The position numbers and the translations under genes were made by a program. Source: CAZNLS01 sp964573895 (GTDB lineage Bacteria > Acidobacteriota > Aminicenantia > UBA2199). Taken from it: a stretch of DNA of 42,934 nucleotides. Shown piece after piece: positions 17,479-25,832 of the stretch. Each line of letters begins with the position of its first letter. The first letter of the stretch is position 1. The notes beneath the pieces are model-generated. The model was not told where the DNA came from. It did no database searches and saw nothing but the letters and a program-made list of their open reading frames with translations. The DNA lies in the NCBI GenBank assembly GCA_964573895.1, contig CAZNLS010000006.1, positions 1-42,934 on the forward strand. Reading direction: 5' to 3'.

Positions 17479-17926
17479 ATTTAATAGATAACTTTATCTT
17501 TTTCTTTTTGACATGGATGTGAATATCAATCATATTTATTATCCATATGCCAAGTCCTGCAAATATATAAATATTTCTTGTTTTGTCATATTTTTCAACT
17601 TCCTTCCTGTAGAACACGGCATATTCTTCCGATGAGGCGGATTTATACTTTTTATAGTTTTTATCTCCCCTTCTGTTATTGCTAACGGCATTGATAATAC
17701 AGAAAAGTTCACTTGCCGCAAAAAAAATGCCTTTTAGGTATTTATGTTCTTTTATCTGACCGGCTCCGGGGAACAGTAGGGAAAGTTCAAGACTTCTTTT
17801 TGAATATAGCTTTTGTGGTTTATCATGGGAAGCGGCACTAACAGGGATTTTTAATATGAGAATAGAGATTAAAAACAGGATGAATTTTTTATTCGGAAAC
17901 AAATGTTCCTTCACAAAGATTTTCAT
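17432..17926 (-). CDS. Small exported membrane protein, DUF5683-like
   Basis: A 164-aa protein with an N-terminal hydrophobic signal (KKFILFLISILILKIPVSAAS), then RSLELSLLFPGAGQIKEHKYLKGIFFAASELF, the motif of DUF5683-type small membrane proteins, and a second hydrophobic segment (NIYIFAGLGIWIINMIDIHIH). The basic tail follows. The ATG at 17926 has no ribosome binding site and overlaps mtaB by 38 bp. A TTG at 17902 preceded by AAGGAAC is an alternative start that keeps the signal peptide intact. The gene overlaps the next one by 47 bp. Function is unknown; the neighbours suggest the cell envelope. Confidence 0.6.
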   Translation of the reverse strand: MKIFVKEHLFPNKKFILFLISILILKIPVSAASHDKPQKLYSKRSLELSLLFPGAGQIKEHKYLKGIFFAASELFCIINAVSNNRRGDKNYKKYKSASSEEYAVFYRKEVEKYDKTRNIYIFAGLGIWIINMIDIHIHVKKKKIKLSIKYEKNHNISFSLSSGF

Positions 17927-19136
17927 TTACAATCTTTGTAATTTTAACATTTACTACTCTTTTTTTATAACCCTTTCTGAGAGGCACTTTAACGGTAAGA
18001 TAATTTGAAGTTACAACAACCGAGTTAAAATCATCTTCAGATATAACAACTCCCTGAACAATCCTGTTTCTGAACCTTTCCCTGTATCGTAATCTGATCT
18101 CTTTGTTAACTTCTTTTATCTCGGAAACTCTTTTTTTCATTGTTCTTATATTTATCTCATCCATTTCAGCGGCTTTAGTCCCTTTTCTTGGAGAGAATGG
18201 AAATGCGTGTACATAGTTTATTCCTGCAGATTTTATAAAATCATAAGTTTCCATGAATTCAGCATCGGTTTCACCGGGGAAACCTATGATGAAATCAGCT
18301 CCATAATTTGCATCCGGGAAAAAATTTTTAAAGTCGGAAATGATCTTTTCATAATCCACCCTTTTGTTTGAGCGCTTCATCCTTTTCAGGACAGTATTGC
18401 TCCCGCTTTGAAAAGAAAAATGAAAGCTCAGGGCGATCTTCTCAATCCTGCTCAAATCCCTGACAAAATCGAAATTCAAATATCGGGGATCAAGAGAGCT
18501 TAGCCTGATCAGCTTGAGGCTTTCAATATTGCTGAGTTTTGATATTAGCTCGAATAAATTTTGCCTCGGGAAGAGATCGTAACCGTAAGAGGAGAGGTTT
18601 ATTCCGGTTAAAATTATTTCCCTGTATCCCAGTGATGAATAATATTCAGCCTTTTTAAAAATTTCCGTTACAGGAAAACTTACAGATTTCCCCCTTAATT
18701 GAGGTACAATACAGAATGTACACTTGAAATTGCATCCGTTCTGAACTTTTAAAAATATTCTTGATCTGAAGTTAGAATGGTAGATAATATTTCCTTCAAC
18801 CGGGAAATCATTTTTAATCCTGTCAACAATATTTTTTTTCTTAATATTATCCAGAAATGTGAAATTTTTATATCTCTGGTCAAGATTATTATCATTTCCA
18901 GATGTTGTGCATCCCGCAATATACCATTTCAAATTAGTTGTTTTATAAATTTTACTGATATATCTCAGAACATCCTTTTCAGCTTTCTCCGTAACACTGC
19001 AGGTGTTCAGAATTGCAAATTCAGCATTTTTTATTGAGTCGGTCAGCTGGTACCCGGCATTTTCAAGATTGATTATCCAATTTTGAATTTCAGCCTGATT
19101 TGCTCTGCATCCGAAATAATGGACAAAAAAATTCAT
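17889..19136 (-). CDS. mtaB: tRNA t6A37 methylthiotransferase MtaB-type radical SAM enzyme
   Basis: This is a methylthiotransferase of the MiaB/RimO/MtaB family. The 415-aa protein has the N-terminal UPF0004 domain with three cluster cysteines (YFGCRANQAE, LNTCSVTEKA, IAGCTTSG), the radical SAM motif CNFKCTFCIVPQLRG that binds the second 4Fe-4S cluster, the GADFIIGFPGETDAEF segment and a C-terminal TRAM domain. The form GCRANQ and overall length are closest to MtaB, which converts t6A37 to ms2t6A37 in ANN-decoding tRNAs; RimO is less likely. The ATG overlaps the purE stop (ATGA). Confidence 0.85.
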   Translation of the reverse strand: MNFFVHYFGCRANQAEIQNWIINLENAGYQLTDSIKNAEFAILNTCSVTEKAEKDVLRYISKIYKTTNLKWYIAGCTTSGNDNNLDQRYKNFTFLDNIKKKNIVDRIKNDFPVEGNIIYHSNFRSRIFLKVQNGCNFKCTFCIVPQLRGKSVSFPVTEIFKKAEYYSSLGYREIILTGINLSSYGYDLFPRQNLFELISKLSNIESLKLIRLSSLDPRYLNFDFVRDLSRIEKIALSFHFSFQSGSNTVLKRMKRSNKRVDYEKIISDFKNFFPDANYGADFIIGFPGETDAEFMETYDFIKSAGINYVHAFPFSPRKGTKAAEMDEINIRTMKKRVSEIKEVNKEIRLRYRERFRNRIVQGVVISEDDFNSVVVTSNYLTVKVPLRKGYKKRVVNVKITKIVNENLCEGTFVSE

Positions 19137-19636
19137 CCCATTCCGATTTTTTCTTTCAGGTTTTTACTCTTTTCAATAACCTTTTTTTCCTGTTCTTTTC
19201 GAAAAACAATCAATAGTTCCCTGATTTTTTTATCGGTTAGAGCAAGAATTTCCATAGCAAAAAGGACTGAATTAATGCCACCTGAATTTCCGATAGAAAA
19301 TGCCGCAACGGGAACACCCCCGGGCATCTGGACAATTGAATAGAGTGAATCAAGTCCTGATATTGATGATGTTATCGGTACACCAAGTACAGGCAACAGA
19401 GTATGAGCAGCTATTACACCGGGGAGATGTGCTGCACCTCCTGCTGCCGCAATTATTACACTAACTCCTTTCTTTTCAAAATCTTTAACAAGTTCAATAG
19501 TCCTTTCGGGTGTTCTGTGAGCCGAGCTTACTTCAATTATGAAAGGTATCTTAAATTTTTTCAGCAGGATAATTCCATTTTTCATATATGGGTAGTCCGA
19601 ATCACTACCCATGATTATTCCTATTCTGTTTTCCAT
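19133..19636 (-). CDS. purE: N5-carboxyaminoimidazole ribonucleotide mutase PurE
   Basis: PurE converts N5-CAIR to CAIR in purine synthesis. The 167-aa product has GIIMGSDSDYP at the N-terminus, the SAHRTPERT motif with the catalytic His, and IIAAAGGAAHLPGVIAAHT and PVLGVPITSSISGLDSLYSIVQMPGGVPVA in the substrate region, matching class I PurE. The start at 19636 is preferred over an upstream in-frame start at 19678, because the family N-terminus begins here and the ATG is one base from the purD stop. An ATGA overlap leads into mtaB. The purK partner is not in the window. Confidence 0.95.
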   Translation of the reverse strand: MENRIGIIMGSDSDYPYMKNGIILLKKFKIPFIIEVSSAHRTPERTIELVKDFEKKGVSVIIAAAGGAAHLPGVIAAHTLLPVLGVPITSSISGLDSLYSIVQMPGGVPVAAFSIGNSGGINSVLFAMEILALTDKKIRELLIVFRKEQEKKVIEKSKNLKEKIGMG

Positions 19637-19637
19637 T

Positions 19638-20894
19638 TCATGCACCGCCAATATCTTTCCTGTAATAAATATTATCATATTTGATGAAAGCTATTGAATC
19701 ATAGATGTTTTTCATCGCCTCTTTAAGAGTTGATGCCTTGTAACATAAATTCAATACACGTCCGCCGTTTGTCAGGACCTCTTTTCCCTTGGAAACTGTT
19801 CCTGCATGGAAAATCTCAACCCCTGTAGCTTTTGCTCTTTTCAGACCGTCTATAGTTTTCCCCGTTTCATACTTTGCAGGGTAACCTTTTGATGCAAGTA
19901 CAACACATGCAGATACCTGGTCATCCCATTCAACTGGGACGTCGTAAAGACTGCCTTCAACCGAGCCTTCAAGCAAATCGAGTAAATCCGATTTCAATCT
20001 CATCATAATAGGCTGGGTTTCGGGATCACCGAACCGGACATTGAATTCCAGTACTTTTGGTCCTTTTTTTGTAATCATCAGTCCTGCATATAACACTCCT
20101 CTGAATTCTTTACCTTCAAACCTTAACCCTTCAATTGTCGGGATAATTATGGTTTTCATTATATCGTGGTAAAGATTTTCCGTGATATCCGGAGCAGGTG
20201 AAATAGCTCCCATTCCACCGGTATTAGGACCGGAATTACCGTCATTTATCTTTTTGTAATCCATAGCAGTTGCCAGCGGAATTGCCCTTTTTCCGTCGGA
20301 TATGACCATGAATGACATTTCCCTTCCTTCGAGAAAATCTTCTATTATTACATTTTCTCCGGCTCTGCCGAACTTGTTCTCTATAAAAATCTTCCTGAGT
20401 GCATCTTCTGCTTCATTTGTGTTTACACAGACAAAGACACCTTTTCCCCCGGCAAGTCCGTCAGCTTTTATTACAAGAGGGAACTTGGAGTTTTTCACAT
20501 AGTTTACGGCTTCATTTGCCGAGTTAAATATTTTAAATTTTGAAGTGGGAATCTTATTCTTTTTCATGAACTCCTTAGCAAAAGCCTTGGAACTTTCAAT
20601 CATTGCAGCCTTTCTTGTGGGACCAAAAATACGTAAATTTCTTTTGTTAAACTCATCAACAATTCCTAAAGAGAGGGGGAGTTCAGGTCCTACAACTGTC
20701 AGATTAATTGACTCCTTTTGAGCAAAATCTGCAATTTCAATAATATTTGAATGGTTGATAGGGGCCGATTCTGCAAGGTCCTCAATACCGGCATTTCCCG
20801 GGACTGCATAGATCTTGTCAACCCGCTTTGACTGGGAAATCTTCCAGATCAAAGCATGTTCTCTTCCTCCGGATCCGATTACAAGAATTTTCAT
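19638..20894 (-). CDS. purD: Phosphoribosylamine--glycine ligase PurD
   Basis: PurD (GAR synthetase) joins glycine to phosphoribosylamine using ATP, the second step of purine synthesis. The 418-aa ATP-grasp protein begins MKILVIGSGGREHALIWKI and has VVGPELPLSLGIVDEF, the ATP-grasp loop KADGLAGGKGVFV, MDYKKINDGNSGPNTGGMGAISPAP, and NVRFGDPETQPIM with metal ligands. The ATG at 20894 has AGGAGG just upstream. The frame is open to 21041, but nothing supports the extension. It is the first gene of the purD-purE-mtaB-rsmA chain. Confidence 0.96.
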   Translation of the reverse strand: MKILVIGSGGREHALIWKISQSKRVDKIYAVPGNAGIEDLAESAPINHSNIIEIADFAQKESINLTVVGPELPLSLGIVDEFNKRNLRIFGPTRKAAMIESSKAFAKEFMKKNKIPTSKFKIFNSANEAVNYVKNSKFPLVIKADGLAGGKGVFVCVNTNEAEDALRKIFIENKFGRAGENVIIEDFLEGREMSFMVISDGKRAIPLATAMDYKKINDGNSGPNTGGMGAISPAPDITENLYHDIMKTIIIPTIEGLRFEGKEFRGVLYAGLMITKKGPKVLEFNVRFGDPETQPIMMRLKSDLLDLLEGSVEGSLYDVPVEWDDQVSACVVLASKGYPAKYETGKTIDGLKRAKATGVEIFHAGTVSKGKEVLTNGGRVLNLCYKASTLKEAMKNIYDSIAFIKYDNIYYRKDIGGA

Positions 20895-20922
20895 CGTCCC
20901 TCCTATTTCAGGATCGGTTATG

Positions 20923-20951
20923 ATTATACGATATATATTTGGAATGGTAAA
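20923..20951 (-). promoter_or_regulatory. Sigma-70 type promoter of the purD operon
   Basis: On the minus strand TTTACC (20946-20951) and a perfect TATAAT (20923-20928) are 17 bp apart, 29 bp before purD. This drives the seven-gene chain down to rsmA. No PurR-like palindrome or purine riboswitch is visible in the 123-bp divergent region. Confidence 0.6.
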
Positions 20952-20973
20952 GATTTTTGATCCGGATATCAGT

Positions 20974-21001
20974 TTGACACTCTCTAATATTGTGATATAT
21001 T
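20974..21001 (+). promoter_or_regulatory. Probable promoter of hutU
   Basis: A perfect -35 TTGACA (20974-20979) and TATATT (20996-21001) are 16 bp apart. The start codon at 21018 is close, so the leader would be about ten bases with the ribosome binding site at its 5' end. Confidence 0.4.
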
Positions 21002-21017
21002 TTGAATCGGAGGAAAC

Positions 21018-23030
21018 ATGGAATATAAGGATGCACTGCATTTCAGTCTTTCAAAAGAACTTCCCGGGAAAAAAGTGTTTTTAAAAGGAATCAGGAGGGC
21101 TCCGTCGAGGAGTTTCAAACTGAATAATGATGAAATTATTACTTCGCTAAAAAATGCTTTGAGGTATATTCCCCAAAACCTGCATGAAGAAATTATTCCT
21201 GAATTTCTTGAAGAATTATTGGAAAAGGGGAGGATATACGGTTACAGATACAGGCCATCAAAAAAGATTATTGGAAAGCCGATAGATTCATACAACGGAA
21301 AATCAGTTGAAGGAAAAGCTTTCCAGGTAATGATCGATAACAATCTCGATTTTGATGTTGCACTCTATCCTTATGAACTGGTCACTTATGGAGAGAGCGG
21401 GCAGGTTTTTCAGAACTGGATGCAATATAATCTTGTTAAAAAATATCTTGAGGAAATGACTAACGAGCAGACTCTGGTAATCTATTCCGGACACCCACTG
21501 GGCTTATATCCAACTTCAAAAAAAGCTCCAAGGGTCATTTCTACAAATGCAATGTTTGTGGGATTGTATGATAATCTCGAAGGTTTTAACAAAGCTGCAT
21601 CACTTGGTGTGTCTAATTACGGGCAGATGACTGCAGGCGGGTGGATGTATATTGGTCCCCAGGGAATTGTTCATGGCACCTATATTACTGTTATTAATGC
21701 GGGGAGACTCTATCTTGGGATTCCCGATGACAAAGATTTAAGCGGTGTTGTTTTTTTAAGTTCGGGACTGGGAGGAATGAGCGGTGCCCAGCCTAAAGCT
21801 GTTGAAATTTCCGGTGGTATTGGCGTTATTGCTGAAGTGGATTATTCAAGGATTAAAACCAGATATGACCAGGGATGGGTCTCAAAAATATCTTCAGACC
21901 CCCAGGAAATAGTCAAATGGATAGATGAATACAGAAAATTAAAAAAAGCAGTTTCAATAGCATATCACGGTAATATAGTTGATCTGCTTGAATACTTCCT
22001 GAAAAATAGTGTGAAAATTGAATTGATATCCGATCAAACTTCATGCCATGATGCATATGGAGGTGGATATACTCCTGCAGGTTTTACATTTGAGGAGGGC
22101 AGAAAACTTCTTGAAACTGATCCGGATAGATTTTGTAAAGAGGTTGACCGCTCACTGGCAAGACATTTTGAACTTATTAAAAAGATGGATAAAAACGGAT
22201 CACATTTTTGGGACTATGGGAACTCTTTTCTTAAAGCTGTTTATGATGCCGGGGTTAAAGAAGTTGCAAAGAATCCCGAGGATCCTTCGATGGGTTTTGT
22301 TTATCCGAGTTATGTAGAAAATATAATGGGACCGATGTGTTTTGATTACGGATACGGTCCTTTCAGATGGGTATGTCTTTCAGGAAGTAGAGAAGATCTT
22401 AAAAAGACCGATAAAGCTGCAATGAATTGTATTGATCCGGAAAGAAGTGGAATGGACAGGGATAATCATCACTGGATAAAAAACGCGGGGAAAAATGAAT
22501 TGGTTGTCGGGACACAGGCAAGAATTCTTTATGCTGATGCAGAGGGAAGAATTAGTATTGCACTTAAATTTAACAAGATGATACGGGAGGGAGATATCGG
22601 TCCCGTTATGATCGGAAGGGATCACCATGACGTATCGGGAACAGACTCTCCCTTCAGGGAGACTTCCAATATTAAAGACGGTAGTAATGTTACAGCTGAC
22701 ATGGCGGTTCATAATTTTGCAGGTGATGCTGTCAGAGGGATGTCTATGGTTGTCCTTTCAAACGGTGGAGGAGTAGGAGTCGGGAAGGCTATAAACGGAG
22801 GGTTTGGCCTCGTTCTTGATGGTTCACCGGAGAAAGATGAAATTATTAAAAGTGCATTGGATTGGGATGTAATGAACGGAGTATCCAGAAGAGCCTGGGC
22901 AAGGAATAAGAATTCTCTTGAGACTGCGGCTGAATGGAACAGAAAAAACAGGGGAAAGGGTCACATTACACTTCCTTATCAGACGAATGAAGATTTGATA
23001 AGGGAAATAATTAAAAACAAACTTAAATAA
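21018..23030 (+). CDS. hutU: Urocanate hydratase
   Basis: HutU hydrates urocanate to imidazolone propionate with a tightly bound NAD+, the second step of histidine breakdown. The 670-aa protein is of the longer clade (the classical enzyme is about 555 aa). Landmarks: YSGHPLGLYPTSKKAPRVI, NYGQMTAGGWMYIGPQGIVHGTY, the NAD-binding GLGGMSGAQPKAVEISGGI, SDQTSCHDAYGGGYTPAG, GPMCFDYGYGPFRWV and the C-terminal GDAVRGMSMVVLSNGGGVGVG. The ATG follows CGGAGGA. It is a single-gene unit; no hutH, hutI or other hut gene is nearby, so a complete pathway is not shown. Confidence 0.94.
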   Translation: MEYKDALHFSLSKELPGKKVFLKGIRRAPSRSFKLNNDEIITSLKNALRYIPQNLHEEIIPEFLEELLEKGRIYGYRYRPSKKIIGKPIDSYNGKSVEGKAFQVMIDNNLDFDVALYPYELVTYGESGQVFQNWMQYNLVKKYLEEMTNEQTLVIYSGHPLGLYPTSKKAPRVISTNAMFVGLYDNLEGFNKAASLGVSNYGQMTAGGWMYIGPQGIVHGTYITVINAGRLYLGIPDDKDLSGVVFLSSGLGGMSGAQPKAVEISGGIGVIAEVDYSRIKTRYDQGWVSKISSDPQEIVKWIDEYRKLKKAVSIAYHGNIVDLLEYFLKNSVKIELISDQTSCHDAYGGGYTPAGFTFEEGRKLLETDPDRFCKEVDRSLARHFELIKKMDKNGSHFWDYGNSFLKAVYDAGVKEVAKNPEDPSMGFVYPSYVENIMGPMCFDYGYGPFRWVCLSGSREDLKKTDKAAMNCIDPERSGMDRDNHHWIKNAGKNELVVGTQARILYADAEGRISIALKFNKMIREGDIGPVMIGRDHHDVSGTDSPFRETSNIKDGSNVTADMAVHNFAGDAVRGMSMVVLSNGGGVGVGKAINGGFGLVLDGSPEKDEIIKSALDWDVMNGVSRRAWARNKNSLETAAEWNRKNRGKGHITLPYQTNEDLIREIIKNKLK

Positions 23031-23061
23031 AGAGATAATTTAATTAAATTTTTCCCTATTT

Positions 23062-23157
23062 TTATACCTGTGTTTCACCATATATCTCTTCAATTTCAGA
23101 TATTATGCTATCCCTGTGTTTAATAATTGTCTCGTTAAGAGTTTCTTTAATTCCATA
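23062..23157 (-). other. Coding-like fragment in the hutU-acnB gap
   Basis: Between the convergent ends of hutU and acnB there are 215 bp without a gene. On the minus strand one frame reads 31 codons that look protein-like (KETLNETIIKHRDSIISEIE near its middle) ending in TAA at 23062. A stop codon precedes it directly, there is no usable start codon, and upstream sequence is AT-rich non-coding. It may be a remnant of a lost gene or chance. The rest of the gap shows no clear terminator hairpin. Confidence 0.2.
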
Positions 23158-23245
23158 CTATAATAATATAATTTACATATAAATTATTTTCAAATATTCA
23201 GTTTAAAAAACTATTATTTTCCTATAGATTACTATTTAATTTAAA

Positions 23246-25804
23246 TTAGTATTCATCGTCAAACTGGAGGTAATTATAAATTTCTTCTGCAAATGGTTCT
23301 ATTTTTTCGTTATATATCTTCTGATATTCATCCGGAGTGGGGATTAAGCCTGTTAATGCGATCATTGCTCCAAGCTCAGCTGATCCCAGGTAGACCTTTG
23401 CCCCGTTTCCCATCCTGTTATCAAAATTTCTCGTTGAACTTGAATAAACAATAGATTTGTCAGGCACCCGAAGTTGATTTCCCATGCAGATCGAACAGCC
23501 TGGAACTTCGATGCGGGATCCCTGCAGGTTGAAGAGTGAAAAATATCCCTCTTCTTTCAGTTTTTTTTGGTCCATCCTTGTGGGAGGCACAACATACACC
23601 CTTACATCCGGGTTCCTTTTGCTATCTTTCCAGATTTTTCCAGCTGCACGGAAGTGACCGATGTTTGTCATACAGGAACCGAGGAATACATCTTCAATCT
23701 TTGTTCCTGCAATTTCAGAGAGAAGTTTGACGTTATCAGGATCATTTGGACAGCAGACAATCGGTTCATGAATTTCCCCCAGATTTATTTCAAGAACTGC
23801 AGCATAATCTGCTCCCGGGTCTGCCGACATTAATGATGGATTTTTCAGCCATTTTTCCATCTCCTTTTCTCTGCTTTCTAATGTTTCTTTTGATTCATAT
23901 CCATCTTCAATCATTCTGTTGATCAGTGCAATATTCGATCTGAGATAGTCTGAGACACTCTTTTCAGACAATTTTATTGCACCTGCTGCTGCACTTCTTT
24001 CAGCAGTGGCATCCATAAGTTCGAAAGCCTGTTCAACGGTGATATCTTCAAGACCTTCAACTTCAAGTATTCTGCCGTTAAAAATATTTTTTTTGTTCTC
24101 TTTTGAAACTGTCAGCAATCCTTTCTTTATAGCAAAATATGGAATTGAGTTTACAACATCTCTTAAAGTGATTCCCGGGTTTAATTTTCCGGAAAACTTT
24201 ACCAGAACGGATTCCGGCATGTCGAGAGGCATGAATCCGAGAGCTCCTGCAAAAGCAACGAGTCCGGAACCTGCCGGGAATGAGATCCCGAGAGGGAACC
24301 TGGTGTGAGAATCTCCACCGGTCCCTACTGTGTCCGGAAGTAAAAGTCTGTTTACCCAGGTATGAATCACTCCGTCCCCCGGTTTAAGTGCGAGGCCGTT
24401 TCTTTCTACCGTGAATTCAGACAGGGATTTATGCATTTTAACATCAACAGGTCTTGGATAAGCAGCAGTGTGACAGAATGACTGCATATACATTGGAGAT
24501 TGAAATCTGAGGCAGGCAAGTTCTTTCAGTTCGTCTGCAGTCATCGGACCGGTAGTGTCCTGAGATGCAACTGTTGTCATAACAGGCTCACATGATCTAT
24601 TGGGAAGAACCCCCGGAAGACCGCATGCCTTCCCAACAATTTTTTGAGCGAGTGTATATTTCTGTCCTGTTTTTGGTTCAGGATTGGTTATCGGAATAAA
24701 AGCTGAAGATTTATCAGCCCGTTTTAATGTTTTTCGAGCTCTTATAGTCAATGCTTTTCCTATTATCAGAGGAATTCTTCCACCGGCTTTGAATTCATCT
24801 TCAATATTCGAAGGAGTAAGGTCGAATTTTGCAAGCTCCCTGCTCTCATTATCTGAAGTTGTAATCAGCCCTTTTTTCAGATTGATTGTTACTATATCTC
24901 CTGTAGAGAGAGCGGAGACATCCGTTATTATCGGAAGACCGCCGGAGTCTTCCATCGTATTGAAGAAGATAGGTGCTATTACGTTTCCCAGTACTATGCC
25001 TCCCCGTCTTTTATTTGGGATATATGGAATATCCGATCCGATATGCCATAGAAGACTGTTACATGCTGATTTTCTTGAAGAACCGGTGCCAACAACATCG
25101 CCTGCAAAAGCAACTTTATATCCTTCTTCTCTCCATTTTTTTATTGTCTCAATGCCATCCGGAAATCTTTTTCTTCCCATGGAAAGAGAGTGAAGCGGAA
25201 TGTCGGGCCTGCTCCACGCATCTCCCGCAGGTGAGAAATCATCTGTATTGATCTCACCGGAAACCTTGAACACCTTCACTTTAACTGACTCGGGGAGAGA
25301 TTCTTTTTTAGTAAACCATTCTGCTTCAGCCCAGGAAGAAATGACAGATTCAGCCTCCGATGAATTTTTTGAAAGGTTTAAAATCTTTTCAAAATCTTCG
25401 TAAATCAATATTATATCTTTTAATGCAGCAGCTGCTTTGACCGAATATTTGTTGTTTTGAAGAGCTTTAATAAGATAATTAACATTGTACCCTCCGAGCA
25501 TAGTGCCGAGAATCTCAATTGCTTTGTCAGGGGAGATCAATTCAGTTCTTATTTTCCCGTCAATTATTTTACTTAAAAAATCCGCTTTTATCTCAGCTGA
25601 CGGATCGACGCCGGGTGAGACTCTGTTTATGAGCAGGTCGGTTAACCAGGGGGAATTTTCATTATTGTTTAATTCAAGAAGTCCGCAAACTGCTTCTGTC
25701 TGAAGGGGATTTAACGGTAGAGGGGGGATCTCGTTTTCCTCTCTCACGGATACATGCTTCTTATATAACTCCAGGGTTTTTAAATAACTATCTCTATTTT
25801 TCAT
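23246..25804 (-). CDS. acnB: Bifunctional aconitate hydratase 2 / 2-methylisocitrate dehydratase AcnB
   Basis: AcnB interconverts citrate and isocitrate in the TCA cycle through a 4Fe-4S cluster. At 852 aa it has normal length. The N-terminal HEAT-like domain has TEAVCGLLELNN and LLINRVSPGVDPSAEIKADFL. The swivel domain follows (FKVSGEINTDDFSPAGDAWSRPDIPLHSL), and the C-terminal catalytic part has ASQDTTGPMTADELKELA, GDSHTRFPLGISFPAGSG, FLGSCMTNIGHFRAAG and EVPGCSICMGNQ with the cluster cysteines. The swivel domain near the N-terminus is the AcnB order. The start at 25804 follows GGAGC; only 28 bp separate it from the AAA+ gene upstream, suggesting one transcript. Confidence 0.96.
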   Translation of the reverse strand: MKNRDSYLKTLELYKKHVSVREENEIPPLPLNPLQTEAVCGLLELNNNENSPWLTDLLINRVSPGVDPSAEIKADFLSKIIDGKIRTELISPDKAIEILGTMLGGYNVNYLIKALQNNKYSVKAAAALKDIILIYEDFEKILNLSKNSSEAESVISSWAEAEWFTKKESLPESVKVKVFKVSGEINTDDFSPAGDAWSRPDIPLHSLSMGRKRFPDGIETIKKWREEGYKVAFAGDVVGTGSSRKSACNSLLWHIGSDIPYIPNKRRGGIVLGNVIAPIFFNTMEDSGGLPIITDVSALSTGDIVTINLKKGLITTSDNESRELAKFDLTPSNIEDEFKAGGRIPLIIGKALTIRARKTLKRADKSSAFIPITNPEPKTGQKYTLAQKIVGKACGLPGVLPNRSCEPVMTTVASQDTTGPMTADELKELACLRFQSPMYMQSFCHTAAYPRPVDVKMHKSLSEFTVERNGLALKPGDGVIHTWVNRLLLPDTVGTGGDSHTRFPLGISFPAGSGLVAFAGALGFMPLDMPESVLVKFSGKLNPGITLRDVVNSIPYFAIKKGLLTVSKENKKNIFNGRILEVEGLEDITVEQAFELMDATAERSAAAGAIKLSEKSVSDYLRSNIALINRMIEDGYESKETLESREKEMEKWLKNPSLMSADPGADYAAVLEINLGEIHEPIVCCPNDPDNVKLLSEIAGTKIEDVFLGSCMTNIGHFRAAGKIWKDSKRNPDVRVYVVPPTRMDQKKLKEEGYFSLFNLQGSRIEVPGCSICMGNQLRVPDKSIVYSSSTRNFDNRMGNGAKVYLGSAELGAMIALTGLIPTPDEYQKIYNEKIEPFAEEIYNYLQFDDEY

Positions 25805-25832
25805 TATTTTGCTCCATTATAATTAGGGTTTT

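Noticed and set aside
20895..21041. Longer N-terminus for PurD
   Set aside because: The family N-terminus and AGGAGG site indicate 20894, and the purD promoter lies within the extension.
24684..25193. 169-codon plus-strand open frame inside acnB
   Set aside because: It mirrors conserved AcnB coding sequence; its composition reflects the opposite strand.
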